DNA of 64,000 nucleotides. It comes from Saccharicrinis aurantiacus. Lineage in GTDB: Bacteria; Bacteroidota; Bacteroidia; Bacteroidales; Marinilabiliaceae. Position numbers and translations under genes: made by a program. Below are positions 54,050 to 62,995 of this stretch, in pieces (the stretch's first letter is position 1; each line of letters starts with the position of its first letter). The notes below the pieces were generated by a model that was not told where the DNA came from, did not search any database, and was given only the letters and a program-made list of their open reading frames with translations. The stretch is taken from assembly GCF_001660705.2 (NCBI RefSeq), contig NZ_LYBV02000007.1:62001-126000 (forward strand), in the 5' to 3' direction.

Positions 54050-55372
54050 ATGAACATGAAAATTAGTATTTATTTGTCATTATATATGTTAGCGCTGTTT
54101 ACATCTTGTAAGAAAGAAGCAAAAAAATTGCCTTTACCTGATGAAATTACTTTATCTCAGCACAATATTTCTTTGTTACCCAAAGATGATTTGCAATTAA
54201 ATATTCTTAATTCGAATGATTACCCAGTCAATTGGAATATCAAAAAAGGAAAGGGATTAATTGATAATATGGGTAAATATACTGCGCCCGAAGATGTTAA
54301 TGATCATACCTTAGTTGAGGTTTGGCTAAAGGATCACCCAAATATATATGATAGTTGTTGGATATCAACGGTAAAGAATAATGCCGACACTTATATAAAA
54401 GATTTAGATTTTATAAAACATAACTCTATTGATGGTGCATCTTCGTGTTTAATTGATGAAAATACAATCGCTTTTGCTCTATACGAACGAATGGGTTATT
54501 CATCTTTTAATATTTTTTTCCTTGATGAAAAGGCATCTTTTAAAAGGTCGCTAAATTTTGGATATGGATCTTGTAAGAAAATTAAATATGATGAAAATAA
54601 GATTATAGCTATCGGCGCTTCTGGTATTAGCCTTGATACAGCCATGATAATTAAAACAAGTGCTAAGGGAGAACTTAGTTGGCAGACTAAATTAAATGGT
54701 TTTGAACCAAATGATTTTGCAATCACTAAAGATAAAAAATACCTAGTGATTGTTGATAACAGCATCTTATTTAAGGTTAATGAGATGGGTGTAGTTGAAT
54801 GGGAAAAGCAGTTTGAAGAACCAACGGTATATTATGCAAATTCATTTATACAAATAACAGAATCTGGAGATATATTAATAGTCCGTTGTGCCTGGTTAGA
54901 TCATCAATACGAAACAAAATTATATAAGTTAAATTCTAAAGGAGAACGTCTTGGATATGATTTACTAACAAAAAATTTAGATTGTACCGATTTTAAAATA
55001 GACAGTAATGGTGACGTTTATTTAAGTGGACATGGGCTTGGATCTGAACATGGATGGAATTACTATTTACTAAAATTAGATTCAAATTTTAATACAGTAT
55101 ATGAGAAAAGTTACGGAATGTCGAGTTTTGATTCTTGCAGTGAAATGGTGTTTGTTAATGAGGAGCTAGTTTTAATTGGATGGACTGGCAGTGATAATGT
55201 TGCAATTTGCAAAGTTAAAAAGAATGGGGAACTAGTATACTGGAAAGAATATATTGAAGGGTACGCTCATTCTGCAGTAGTAACAAAAGAATTGAATATT
55301 CAGATGTTTTGTAATAATAGATCAGATGTTAGAGTTATAAGGACAGATATGTATGGTAATATTAAACCATAA
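54050..55372 (+). CDS. lipoprotein with Ig-like and beta-propeller-like parts
   Basis: 440 residues; lipobox FTSC with Cys20. An ATG two codons later is equally possible. Residues about 30-120 look like a bacterial Ig-like domain (LPDEITLSQHNISLLPKDDL and KGLIDNMGKYTAPEDVNDH); from 120 onwards repeated strands with hydrophilic turns (KIDSNGDVYLSGHG, SGDILIVRCAWL, NEELVLIGWTGSDN) suggest a propeller with delta-like repeats. Function unknown, probably surface or periplasmic. It lies downstream of the putative LytTR sites, so may be their target. Confidence 0.65.
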   Translation: MNMKISIYLSLYMLALFTSCKKEAKKLPLPDEITLSQHNISLLPKDDLQLNILNSNDYPVNWNIKKGKGLIDNMGKYTAPEDVNDHTLVEVWLKDHPNIYDSCWISTVKNNADTYIKDLDFIKHNSIDGASSCLIDENTIAFALYERMGYSSFNIFFLDEKASFKRSLNFGYGSCKKIKYDENKIIAIGASGISLDTAMIIKTSAKGELSWQTKLNGFEPNDFAITKDKKYLVIVDNSILFKVNEMGVVEWEKQFEEPTVYYANSFIQITESGDILIVRCAWLDHQYETKLYKLNSKGERLGYDLLTKNLDCTDFKIDSNGDVYLSGHGLGSEHGWNYYLLKLDSNFNTVYEKSYGMSSFDSCSEMVFVNEELVLIGWTGSDNVAICKVKKNGELVYWKEYIEGYAHSAVVTKELNIQMFCNNRSDVRVIRTDMYGNIKP

Positions 55373-55563
55373 CATTGCATAACGCATAAATTTCCAAGTT
55401 TGGTTCATATTATTAATGTCGTCAAAACTTTTGTTTCGGCTAAACAAAAGAATAAATTTATAGTTTAAACAAAAGCTTCTGTTAATTTGGGTTTTAGAGC
55501 TCTAGCTTTTCAAATTCGCTTACGAACCGTTATAATCATTAACTAATATAAAACTAAAACTTT

Positions 55564-56583
55564 ATGAAAAAATTGAATCAATTACTATTTGTAATTTTCA
55601 TCTCAGTGTTAATTACATCTTGTCAATCTTCTAAAAAAGATAAAAAAGTATCAACTGAATCATCTCCAACAATTGTTACTGAGGATAATTTCCCGCAGGC
55701 ATACACAAACATGCGTCTTGGCGCAGTTCTGAAAAAAGCAGGAGCAATCAATACTTTTTTCGAGATGCCTGTACCGCCAAGTATTCCTGAACAACAATTT
55801 GTTGTTAGAATGAATCGAGATACTTACTATTCAGTATCCGTTATAGATATGTCGAGTGATAGTGTTTTTGTTACTATTCCTGAAACTGACAAATATGTGT
55901 CTCTTCAAATTTGTGATGAGAATCACGAGACTCAGCCAATGATCTATGGCTCTGGTAGGCATAAAATCACCGCTAAAACTACTCACGCTTTTGTGATTGT
56001 TCGTGCTCTTGAAGATGCTGCAAGGCGCAATTTGATTATTGAAGCAGGCAGTGCTACTCCGTTTGTGGTAAAAGAATGGGATATGGAATCGTTTAAAAAA
56101 ATAGACAAAGCTGGGAATCTAGACTTTAGTGATGGCTATGATCAATCTAAAGCATTTGGAAATGCTGAGAGTGGACAAACGGCCTACATGAACTACGTTG
56201 GATGTGCCGGAGGCTGGGGTGGCGCTATGGTTGAGGATAATATTTATCAAACGAGTCCATATTTCGAAGCCGATGGATGTTACGAAATGACTTTCGTTGA
56301 TCCGAAAGATTTATCATTTTGGTCAGCTACAGTTTACAATGCCGATGGACGAATGTTCAATGATGTAGCGAATATCTCAAGTGAAATGAATCCAACTAAA
56401 AACGCAGACGGAACCATTACCTTGCGTTTTGGGTGTGATGGACAAGCCAATAATATTCCAATTAGAGAAGGAAATAAAACCGGAAAGTTTAACGTGTTAA
56501 TGCGTCATTATAACCCGAGTAAGGAAGTGAGTAATAAAGAACCAGGTTATGATGCTACTAAATTTATTAAGCGAGTTAAATAA
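55564..56583 (+). CDS. DUF1254/DUF1214-type lipoprotein
   Basis: 339 residues; lipobox ITSC with Cys20, then a charged linker. EDNFPQAYTNMRLGAVLKKA, FVVRMNRDTYYSVSVIDMSS and YVSLQICDENHETQPMIYGS are DUF1254 segments, and the C-terminal part (DLSFWSATVYNADGRMF, then NVLMRHYNPSKE) is DUF1214. The family occurs widely in bacteria, with no settled function. It forms a separate unit, closed by the hairpin at 56664. Confidence 0.8.
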   Translation: MKKLNQLLFVIFISVLITSCQSSKKDKKVSTESSPTIVTEDNFPQAYTNMRLGAVLKKAGAINTFFEMPVPPSIPEQQFVVRMNRDTYYSVSVIDMSSDSVFVTIPETDKYVSLQICDENHETQPMIYGSGRHKITAKTTHAFVIVRALEDAARRNLIIEAGSATPFVVKEWDMESFKKIDKAGNLDFSDGYDQSKAFGNAESGQTAYMNYVGCAGGWGGAMVEDNIYQTSPYFEADGCYEMTFVDPKDLSFWSATVYNADGRMFNDVANISSEMNPTKNADGTITLRFGCDGQANNIPIREGNKTGKFNVLMRHYNPSKEVSNKEPGYDATKFIKRVK

Positions 56584-56663
56584 ATAATCGTTGAGAATTT
56601 AATTAGTTGGGGTGATTTGCAGCTTTATCGAGTTATGTACACTTCTCAATTAGAATAAAGCCT

Positions 56664-56720
56664 CTAATGGTTAGTATAAAAGGTATACAAACGCCCTTTA
56701 CACTAACCATTAGTATTTTT
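56664..56720 (+). terminator. terminator after the DUF1254 gene
   Basis: 12-bp stem CTAATGGTTAGT / ACTAACCATTAG (56664-56675 and 56702-56713) with an inner AAAGG/CCTTT pairing and a following T run. Confidence 0.8.
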
Positions 56721-56885
56721 ACACTTATCGATTAGCCAAAGGTTGGAAAATGGAAAAGATATTTCGAATCGATAAATAACCCTTTCAAAAGGAAACCTAA
56801 AAACTTGATTAGGTTTGTTGATAATGGGATTTAAACATTAGCATGTAAAAAAAGTATTTTTCAATTTAGACTCTAATTATAAGTA

Positions 56886-57401
56886 ATGGAACAAGCAATA
56901 ACACAAAACTCTAAAAAGTTCTTTAGGACTCTTTCACTAATACATTTAGCCATGCTAATAGGGCAAGTTGTTTTCTTAGTCATTGTCCTTAATTTAAAAT
57001 TAACAAGCGGAAAAGTAAGTACAGGAGCCTTATCTGCACCATTTTCTTATATAGTTGCAGGCTTAACAGTTAGTTGTATAATCGTCTGCAAAATTGTTTA
57101 TGCAGTTAAACTAAAACAAGCGCAATCTAAAGAAGCTATTACTGAGAAAATGGCCATTTTTCAAAGCGCCAATATTATTAGGTTTGCCTTGTATGAAGGC
57201 CCTTCATTATTTTCAATAGTAGTATTTCTTTTAACAGGAGAATTGTATTTTTTAATATTCACAAGTATACTTTTACTGTTTTTTATTTTTTCAAAACCAT
57301 CTCGCCAGAAGACTATTGATGTTTTGGATTTAAATCAAGATGAAATTGTAATGATTTATAATGATGATGCAATAATATTTGAAGCGCAAACAGGTAAATA
57401 G
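56886..57401 (+). CDS. small four-helix membrane protein, family A (paralogue of 40181)
   Basis: 171 residues, four predicted membrane helices (about 15-37, 51-72, 95-114, 119-137). Shares with the protein at 40181 the motif R-x-ALYEGPSLFSIVVFLL, then FSKPSRQKTIDVLDLNQDE. It has a longer loop between helices and a 16-residue C-terminal addition. Function unknown. It lies 42 bp before the patatin gene, so the two may be co-transcribed. Confidence 0.7.
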   Translation: MEQAITQNSKKFFRTLSLIHLAMLIGQVVFLVIVLNLKLTSGKVSTGALSAPFSYIVAGLTVSCIIVCKIVYAVKLKQAQSKEAITEKMAIFQSANIIRFALYEGPSLFSIVVFLLTGELYFLIFTSILLLFFIFSKPSRQKTIDVLDLNQDEIVMIYNDDAIIFEAQTGK

Positions 57402-57442
57402 GGATGCGATATATAGTAATACATACTCTGTAAAAAAACATC

Positions 57443-58288
57443 ATGAAGCAAAAAACAGCTTTAATTCTTGAAGGAGGCGGAACGCGCGGTATGTTCACTG
57501 CCGGTATACTTGAATCCTTCTTGAATAAGAATATTAATTTCGATGCGGTTTATGGTGTTTCTGCAGGCGTTACCTATGGAGCATCGTTTGTATCGCAGCA
57601 AAAGAATCGTAACCTTAATATTAACCAATATATTGGCGATAAGCGATACAGTGGTTTAAAACACTTATTACTTTCGGGTTCTTATCTAGCTTGGGATTTT
57701 GTATTGGGTGAATTGGCACACGAAATTTATCCCTTCGATTACGAGGCATTTCGTAAATCTACAGATTTGTATGTGGGCATTAGTAACTGTAATAGTGGCA
57801 ATGCTGAATTTGTTAAGACAAACCACCTGAGTAAACATGATATTCGTAAGGTGATACAAGCCAGTGTTTCTTTACCATTATTAACTCCAATAGTAACTTA
57901 TCAAGGTCAGCCATATTTAGATGGTGGATTGGCCGATGCTATCCCTTTTGAACAAGCCTTAAAAGACGGCGCCTATAAACTTGTGGTAATTGTAACACAG
58001 CCCAAAGGTTACTTAAAGAAGGATATTCAGTTTAAAAAAATCTTCAAATGGAAATACAGGAAGTATCCCAAGGTATACGAAATGTTAGTCAGTAGAGCAA
58101 GCCGTTATAATCAATCCTTACAGCGACTAAATGAATTAGAGCAGCAAGGAAAAGCATTTGTTATTTATCCGAAGGAGGAATTAAATGTTAGCCGAATTGA
58201 AAAAGATCCAAACAAAACGGAAGCAATTTACCACGAGGCTATGCAATACAGTAAAGAGCTTTTGCCCCTTTTACAAGATTGGATGTAA
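57443..58288 (+). CDS. patatin-like phospholipase
   Basis: 281 residues. Oxyanion motif GGGTRG (11-16), nucleophile elbow GVSAG (Ser40) and the second catalytic residue in DGGLADAIPF; all patatin catalytic features are in place. Short form of the RssA/YjjU-type family, without a signal peptide, so intracellular. It probably hydrolyses acyl lipids; the physiological substrate is unknown. Confidence 0.88.
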   Translation: MKQKTALILEGGGTRGMFTAGILESFLNKNINFDAVYGVSAGVTYGASFVSQQKNRNLNINQYIGDKRYSGLKHLLLSGSYLAWDFVLGELAHEIYPFDYEAFRKSTDLYVGISNCNSGNAEFVKTNHLSKHDIRKVIQASVSLPLLTPIVTYQGQPYLDGGLADAIPFEQALKDGAYKLVVIVTQPKGYLKKDIQFKKIFKWKYRKYPKVYEMLVSRASRYNQSLQRLNELEQQGKAFVIYPKEELNVSRIEKDPNKTEAIYHEAMQYSKELLPLLQDWM

Positions 58289-58434
58289 ATTACAATCCTG
58301 TAAAGAGAATAGGCTACTTACCATAAATAGAACATAAATTGTTTTACCAGTTGTGACACATCATTTACTAAAAGGCACGTCTTATCAGCTTTAATAATAC
58401 AACTTCGAAGCTGAATAAACAGATCTATTATAAA

Positions 58435-60843
58435 ATGATAAGAATACGAAATTTTCAGGTGCTTATATTGCTGATGTTTGCACATTTAGGGATTGCACAA
58501 GATTCAATTAGAGTAAAAGAAAGTTTTAACAACGATTGGTTATTTATGCTAGGGGATAGTGTAGATTATGCAGGCCATGATTTTGAAGATGCCAATTGGC
58601 GTAAACTTACCCTGCCGCACGATTGGAGTATTGAAGGAGCTTTTAGTGCCGATAACTCAGGCCGAAATGCTTTCTTGCCAGGTGGTATTGCATGGTATCG
58701 AAAGCACTTTATATTACCTAATACTTATAAAGGTAAGCACATTGAAATTCAATTTGATGGTGTTTATAAAAATGCTTCTATCTGGATTAATAACACCCCT
58801 GTGGGGACTCATCATGATGGTTATACCAGTTTTTATTACGATGTAACAGAACTTTTAAAACATGGCGAAAGTAATACAATAGCTGTTCGTGTTGATAATT
58901 CTATACAGCCAAACTGTCGTTGGTATACCGGTTCAGGAATTCATCGTAATGTGTGGTTAACAGTTACTAATAATACGCATGTGGCAAATTGGGGTACATA
59001 CATCACAAGCCCCCAGGTTTCCAAAAATAAGGCAAGTATCCAAATTGAAACTTCACTCGAAAATATGGATGAGGGTAAAACATTTCAGTTAGAAACGGTT
59101 ATTTACAATCCTCAAGGGGTTGAAGTATCACGTTCAAGTTCTGAAATTGAAATGGGGCGCTACTGTAAAAAGGATTTTACTCAGACTTTAAGTGTTGCTG
59201 TGCCTCAGTTATGGTCTGTTCAAAACCCTGTATTATATGCTGCAAAGTCTTTTATAAAGCAGAACGGAAATGTATTGGATGTGTACGAAAGTACCTTTGG
59301 AATTCGTACGCTTGTTTTCGATGCTGAAAAAGGATTCTTTTTAAACGGCGAAAACATTAAAATGAAGGGGGTTTGTTTACATCACGATGGTGGTCCATTG
59401 GGAGCTGTTGTTCCGGATGCGGTTTGGGAGCGTAGATTGCAAACACTAAAAGATATAGGTTGCAATGCAATTCGTACGGCGCATAATCCATCGTCATCTG
59501 AATTTCTTGATTTATGTGATAGAATGGGTTTTCTGGTAATGAATGAGTTTGTTGATAAATGGGATAAATTGTACCGCAAGAAATCCGATCCAGGATTTAA
59601 ATTTTACAATGTGCCTATGGCAGATCCAAACTTTAGCTTAGAATGGAAAAGTCTTTTTGCAGAAACCATTCGTAGAGATAGAAATCATCCCTCTGTTATA
59701 ATTTGGAGCGTAGGTAACGAGAATCATTCACCAGGCACCTTGGGTCAGAAAAACGGACTGCGTAATTATGCTTCTTTCGTAAGGTCGATGGATCCAACTC
59801 GCCCAGTTATTTCTGGTATGGAACGAGGTAAAGATTTGCCAGTAGTACAAAAGGTTTCTGATATTATAGAAACGTGTACTTATATGGATTTAATTGCACT
59901 GAATTACGGAGAACAGTGGTGTAAATTAATTGATGCACAAAAGCCAGGGAAGCCATATGTTAGCACGGAGAGTTATACGTATTTTAATAGTGAACTTGAG
60001 AAACGTTTTGCAAATATTGAGCGAAGCCCTTGGATTGATGTTTTAGAAAATAACAACAACATGGGTTTATTCCTTTGGGTAGGTATCGATTATTTAGGCG
60101 AATCGCGCACGTTTCCTAAAACAGGTTCCAACTCGGGTTTATTGGATATGGCAGGCTTCCGTAAAAATCCATCCTATTTATATGAGGCTTTTTGGAGCGA
60201 TAAACCCATGGTGCATATTAAAGTTTACGAAGGTGATGCAGATGACTTCTCTACTTCCGGACGATGGGGCTGGCCTCCAATGAATGAGCATTGGAATTAT
60301 AATGAGGGCGATAAACTAGATGTGGTTAACTATACCAATTGCGAATCTGTAAACTTATATCTGAACAACAAACTCATAGGCAATCAAAAGTTGGCAGATA
60401 TTCCAAATTGGATTATGAAATGGCGTAAACTTAATTATCAATCAGGAACTCTTAAAGCTGTAGGTATCATTGATGGAAAAGAAGTTTGTGAGCATACTAT
60501 AAAAACAGCAAAAGAGCCTCAACGAATAAATATTAAGCTGGATAAACAAAAATTAGTACCAGATGATATTATTCATGTGGAATTACAATTGACCGATAAA
60601 AAAGGGAATGCCGTAAGAAATTCTGAAAAAGACCTGCATTTTGCGGTATTGGGTGCCGGAGAAATAATTGGTATCCACAATGGAGATGTAGAATGTGTTG
60701 AGCCCAATAGTAATATTTCATCGCGATCTACTCATCTAGGGCGATGTTTATTAATTATTAAAACCAATAATAATTCAAATCAACTAGCAGTTGAAGTTAG
60801 TGGCGATGGTCTTAAGTCAAATTCAATAAAAATAGCAAAGTAG
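58435..60843 (+). CDS. glycoside hydrolase family 2, beta-galactosidase-like (copy B)
   Basis: 802 residues with signal peptide ending GIAQD. Same domain order and nearly the same sequence as the copy at 44939, especially residues 75-180, 290-460 and 480-690. Acid/base Glu429 (SVGNENHS), nucleophile Glu511 (YVSTESYTYF). Differences cluster in the Ig-like region (about 185-285) and the C-terminal 120 residues. A recent gene duplication followed by drift is likely. Both copies have intact catalytic residues. Confidence 0.92.
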   Translation: MIRIRNFQVLILLMFAHLGIAQDSIRVKESFNNDWLFMLGDSVDYAGHDFEDANWRKLTLPHDWSIEGAFSADNSGRNAFLPGGIAWYRKHFILPNTYKGKHIEIQFDGVYKNASIWINNTPVGTHHDGYTSFYYDVTELLKHGESNTIAVRVDNSIQPNCRWYTGSGIHRNVWLTVTNNTHVANWGTYITSPQVSKNKASIQIETSLENMDEGKTFQLETVIYNPQGVEVSRSSSEIEMGRYCKKDFTQTLSVAVPQLWSVQNPVLYAAKSFIKQNGNVLDVYESTFGIRTLVFDAEKGFFLNGENIKMKGVCLHHDGGPLGAVVPDAVWERRLQTLKDIGCNAIRTAHNPSSSEFLDLCDRMGFLVMNEFVDKWDKLYRKKSDPGFKFYNVPMADPNFSLEWKSLFAETIRRDRNHPSVIIWSVGNENHSPGTLGQKNGLRNYASFVRSMDPTRPVISGMERGKDLPVVQKVSDIIETCTYMDLIALNYGEQWCKLIDAQKPGKPYVSTESYTYFNSELEKRFANIERSPWIDVLENNNNMGLFLWVGIDYLGESRTFPKTGSNSGLLDMAGFRKNPSYLYEAFWSDKPMVHIKVYEGDADDFSTSGRWGWPPMNEHWNYNEGDKLDVVNYTNCESVNLYLNNKLIGNQKLADIPNWIMKWRKLNYQSGTLKAVGIIDGKEVCEHTIKTAKEPQRINIKLDKQKLVPDDIIHVELQLTDKKGNAVRNSEKDLHFAVLGAGEIIGIHNGDVECVEPNSNISSRSTHLGRCLLIIKTNNNSNQLAVEVSGDGLKSNSIKIAK

Positions 60844-61007
60844 AGCATTAAATAGGATCAGGGTGCTGTTAATATAGTTAGGAGTTATTTTAAGTGAGAT
60901 CAGACATTTTATCCCCTAAATAGTCAATATTTAATTACCTCTGTACTTTTTCATTTCAGTACCTTCGACCTTTGTTTTTTAATACAAAACCGATAAAAAT
61001 AAAATAA

Positions 61008-61997
61008 ATGAAACGCATTTTAAATCTTTTAAGTTTATTAGTTGTAGCCGCATTAGCCACAGCTCAAAACCCTTTTGTTACGCATAAATTTACGGCGGAT
61101 CCTTCGGCACGTGTATTCAACGGTCGCTTGTATGTATACTCATCACATGATAGAGATGATGCCAAGTATTTTGATATGGAAGATTGGGCTTGTTTCTCAA
61201 CTACCGATATGGTAAATTGGACAGATCATGGTAAAATATTCTCTTTAGATGATATTTCGTGGGCCGATAAATGGGCTTGGGCGCCAGATTGTATTGAGCG
61301 TAATGGTAAATATTATTTTTATTACCCAGTTGAACGCAAGAAAATAGGTGTGGCTGTTGCTGATAAGCCCGAAGGTCCTTTTAAAGATGCTCTTGGTAAG
61401 CCCTTAGTTGATGGTATTGCCGAACCTTTTGCAGGAGCTGAGCCAATTGATCCAACTATTTTAATAGATGATGATGGGCAAGCCTATATGTATTTTGGTT
61501 GCAGAGAGGCACGTGTAGTAAAGCTTAAAAAGAATATGATTAAGCGCGATGGTAAACTTCAGGAACTTAAAATATACGATAAGGAAGGAAACCGCTTATT
61601 ATGGCGCGAACCCAAAGAAGGAGAGCCGAATATACAAGCTAGTAATGGTGGCGATGGTGTTTATGGCGAAGGACCTTGGATTCTGAAAAAAGACGGAAAA
61701 TACCTTTTGATTTATGCAAACGGTTGGGCCAAGGATGCCACTATGGTTTACGCAAGTGCAGACAATCCAATGGGGCCATTTACCTACGAAGGAAAAGTAA
61801 TGCAGTCGGTTAGTTCAGGTACATCACATGGTTCAATTGTGGAGTATAAAGGACAATGGTATGTGTTTTACCACACTAAAGATAATTCAGATAGTAATTT
61901 CAAACGTTCTATTTGTGTAGATAAATTAGAGTGGGATGAAAATGGAAAGATTATTCCTGTTTCGCCAACAAGAGAAGGAGTATCAAAAATTAACTAA
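61008..61997 (+). CDS. glycoside hydrolase family 43
   Basis: 329 residues; signal peptide ends ATAQN. Five-bladed GH43 fold with the three catalytic acids: base Asp31 (FTADPSARVF), pKa-setter Asp149 (EPIDPTILID) and acid Glu221 (YGEGPWIL). SSHDRDD and SSGTSHGSIVEYKGQW are typical. GH43 enzymes cut beta-xylosides, alpha-L-arabinofuranosides or beta-galactosides; which one cannot be read. Single-domain, periplasmic. It overlaps no neighbour and starts a short operon with the esterase at 62002. Confidence 0.85.
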   Translation: MKRILNLLSLLVVAALATAQNPFVTHKFTADPSARVFNGRLYVYSSHDRDDAKYFDMEDWACFSTTDMVNWTDHGKIFSLDDISWADKWAWAPDCIERNGKYYFYYPVERKKIGVAVADKPEGPFKDALGKPLVDGIAEPFAGAEPIDPTILIDDDGQAYMYFGCREARVVKLKKNMIKRDGKLQELKIYDKEGNRLLWREPKEGEPNIQASNGGDGVYGEGPWILKKDGKYLLIYANGWAKDATMVYASADNPMGPFTYEGKVMQSVSSGTSHGSIVEYKGQWYVFYHTKDNSDSNFKRSICVDKLEWDENGKIIPVSPTREGVSKIN

Positions 61998-62001
61998 ATA
62001 T

Positions 62002-62892
62002 ATGGAGATAAAACGAATAGTATTCGTCGTAGCTGTAGTTATAGGAACTTGCTTAACAAGCATTGCCCAAATACTTACAGTGCCTGAAATGGAACCTGAT
62101 AAACCAGCTGCAGGAAAGCGGGTAAAGGTTATTCCGCCAGAATATGAAAATACCGATGTATACTATTCTATTTATCTACCGTCAATTTATAAAGTGGGAA
62201 ATCAGTATCCTGTTATAGTTGAATATACAGGAAACTATTTTCCACCAACAGCTTCAACAGGCGAAGTAAAAGATGCCAATTTGGCTTATGCTCTCGCTGA
62301 GGAGTTAGGTGCCATCTGGATAGTTTTACCTTATGTTGAGAAAGGTCAATCTATCCTAAAATGGTGGGGCAATGAAGAAGAAACTATTAATTATGCCCTA
62401 ACAAATATACCACGTGTGTGTAAAGAATACGGTGGAAATGAGGATCAAATTTTTATTTGTGGGTTTTCACGTGGAGCTATAGCGGTTAACTACCTAGGTT
62501 TATACAATGATGAAATCGCAGAATTATGGTGTGGTTTCTTTTCTCATGATCATTATGATGGACAGCAAGAGTGGCGGGGTAAAGAATGGGGATCTCCATT
62601 AAAAGAATACCGTGCCCAAGCAAAAATGCGTATGAAGCGCATGAATGGACGCCCTGCTTTAATTAGTAGTAATGGTTTTGATAATGATACCCCATCTAAA
62701 GAAGAGCAATACATTATTGAAAATAATTTAGATCAATATGGAACACTATCTTTTATAAAAGTGCCCATTCCTCAGCTTGTTGATGATTTTCCCAATGAAG
62801 AAATTCCTCATGCTCATACCGATAAATGGATGCTTTATAATTCCTCTTATAAAGAGGAGGTTATTTCATGGTTTAAAAAGTATATCAAATAA
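62002..62892 (+). CDS. secreted esterase-like alpha/beta-hydrolase
   Basis: 296 residues from the ATG at 62002, 4 bp after the GH43 stop, so surely coupled; a longer frame start would overlap GH43. A signal peptide ends near SIAQ. The mature part shows VIVEYTGNYF (oxyanion side), the nucleophile elbow CGFSRGAIAV (Ser156), and a His in PHAHTDKW near the end. The closest pattern is the feruloyl/PHB-depolymerase-like esterase group, which removes acyl groups from polysaccharides. Substrate unknown. Confidence 0.7.
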   Translation: MEIKRIVFVVAVVIGTCLTSIAQILTVPEMEPDKPAAGKRVKVIPPEYENTDVYYSIYLPSIYKVGNQYPVIVEYTGNYFPPTASTGEVKDANLAYALAEELGAIWIVLPYVEKGQSILKWWGNEEETINYALTNIPRVCKEYGGNEDQIFICGFSRGAIAVNYLGLYNDEIAELWCGFFSHDHYDGQQEWRGKEWGSPLKEYRAQAKMRMKRMNGRPALISSNGFDNDTPSKEEQYIIENNLDQYGTLSFIKVPIPQLVDDFPNEEIPHAHTDKWMLYNSSYKEEVISWFKKYIK

Positions 62893-62964
62893 GTCCTCTA
62901 TATAGTTCACTAGCGTTATTAACATCCATTAAGAATTAGCCTAGATAATTAATATTCTTTCATT

Positions 62965-62972
62965 ATGTTTGC
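62965..62972 (+). promoter_or_regulatory. -7 element of the hybrid sensor gene
   Basis: TATGTTTG, consensus TAnnTTTG, 23 bp before the ATG at about 62996. Confidence 0.5.
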
Positions 62973-62995
62973 GTTTCAACTCAATAAAAAATGCA

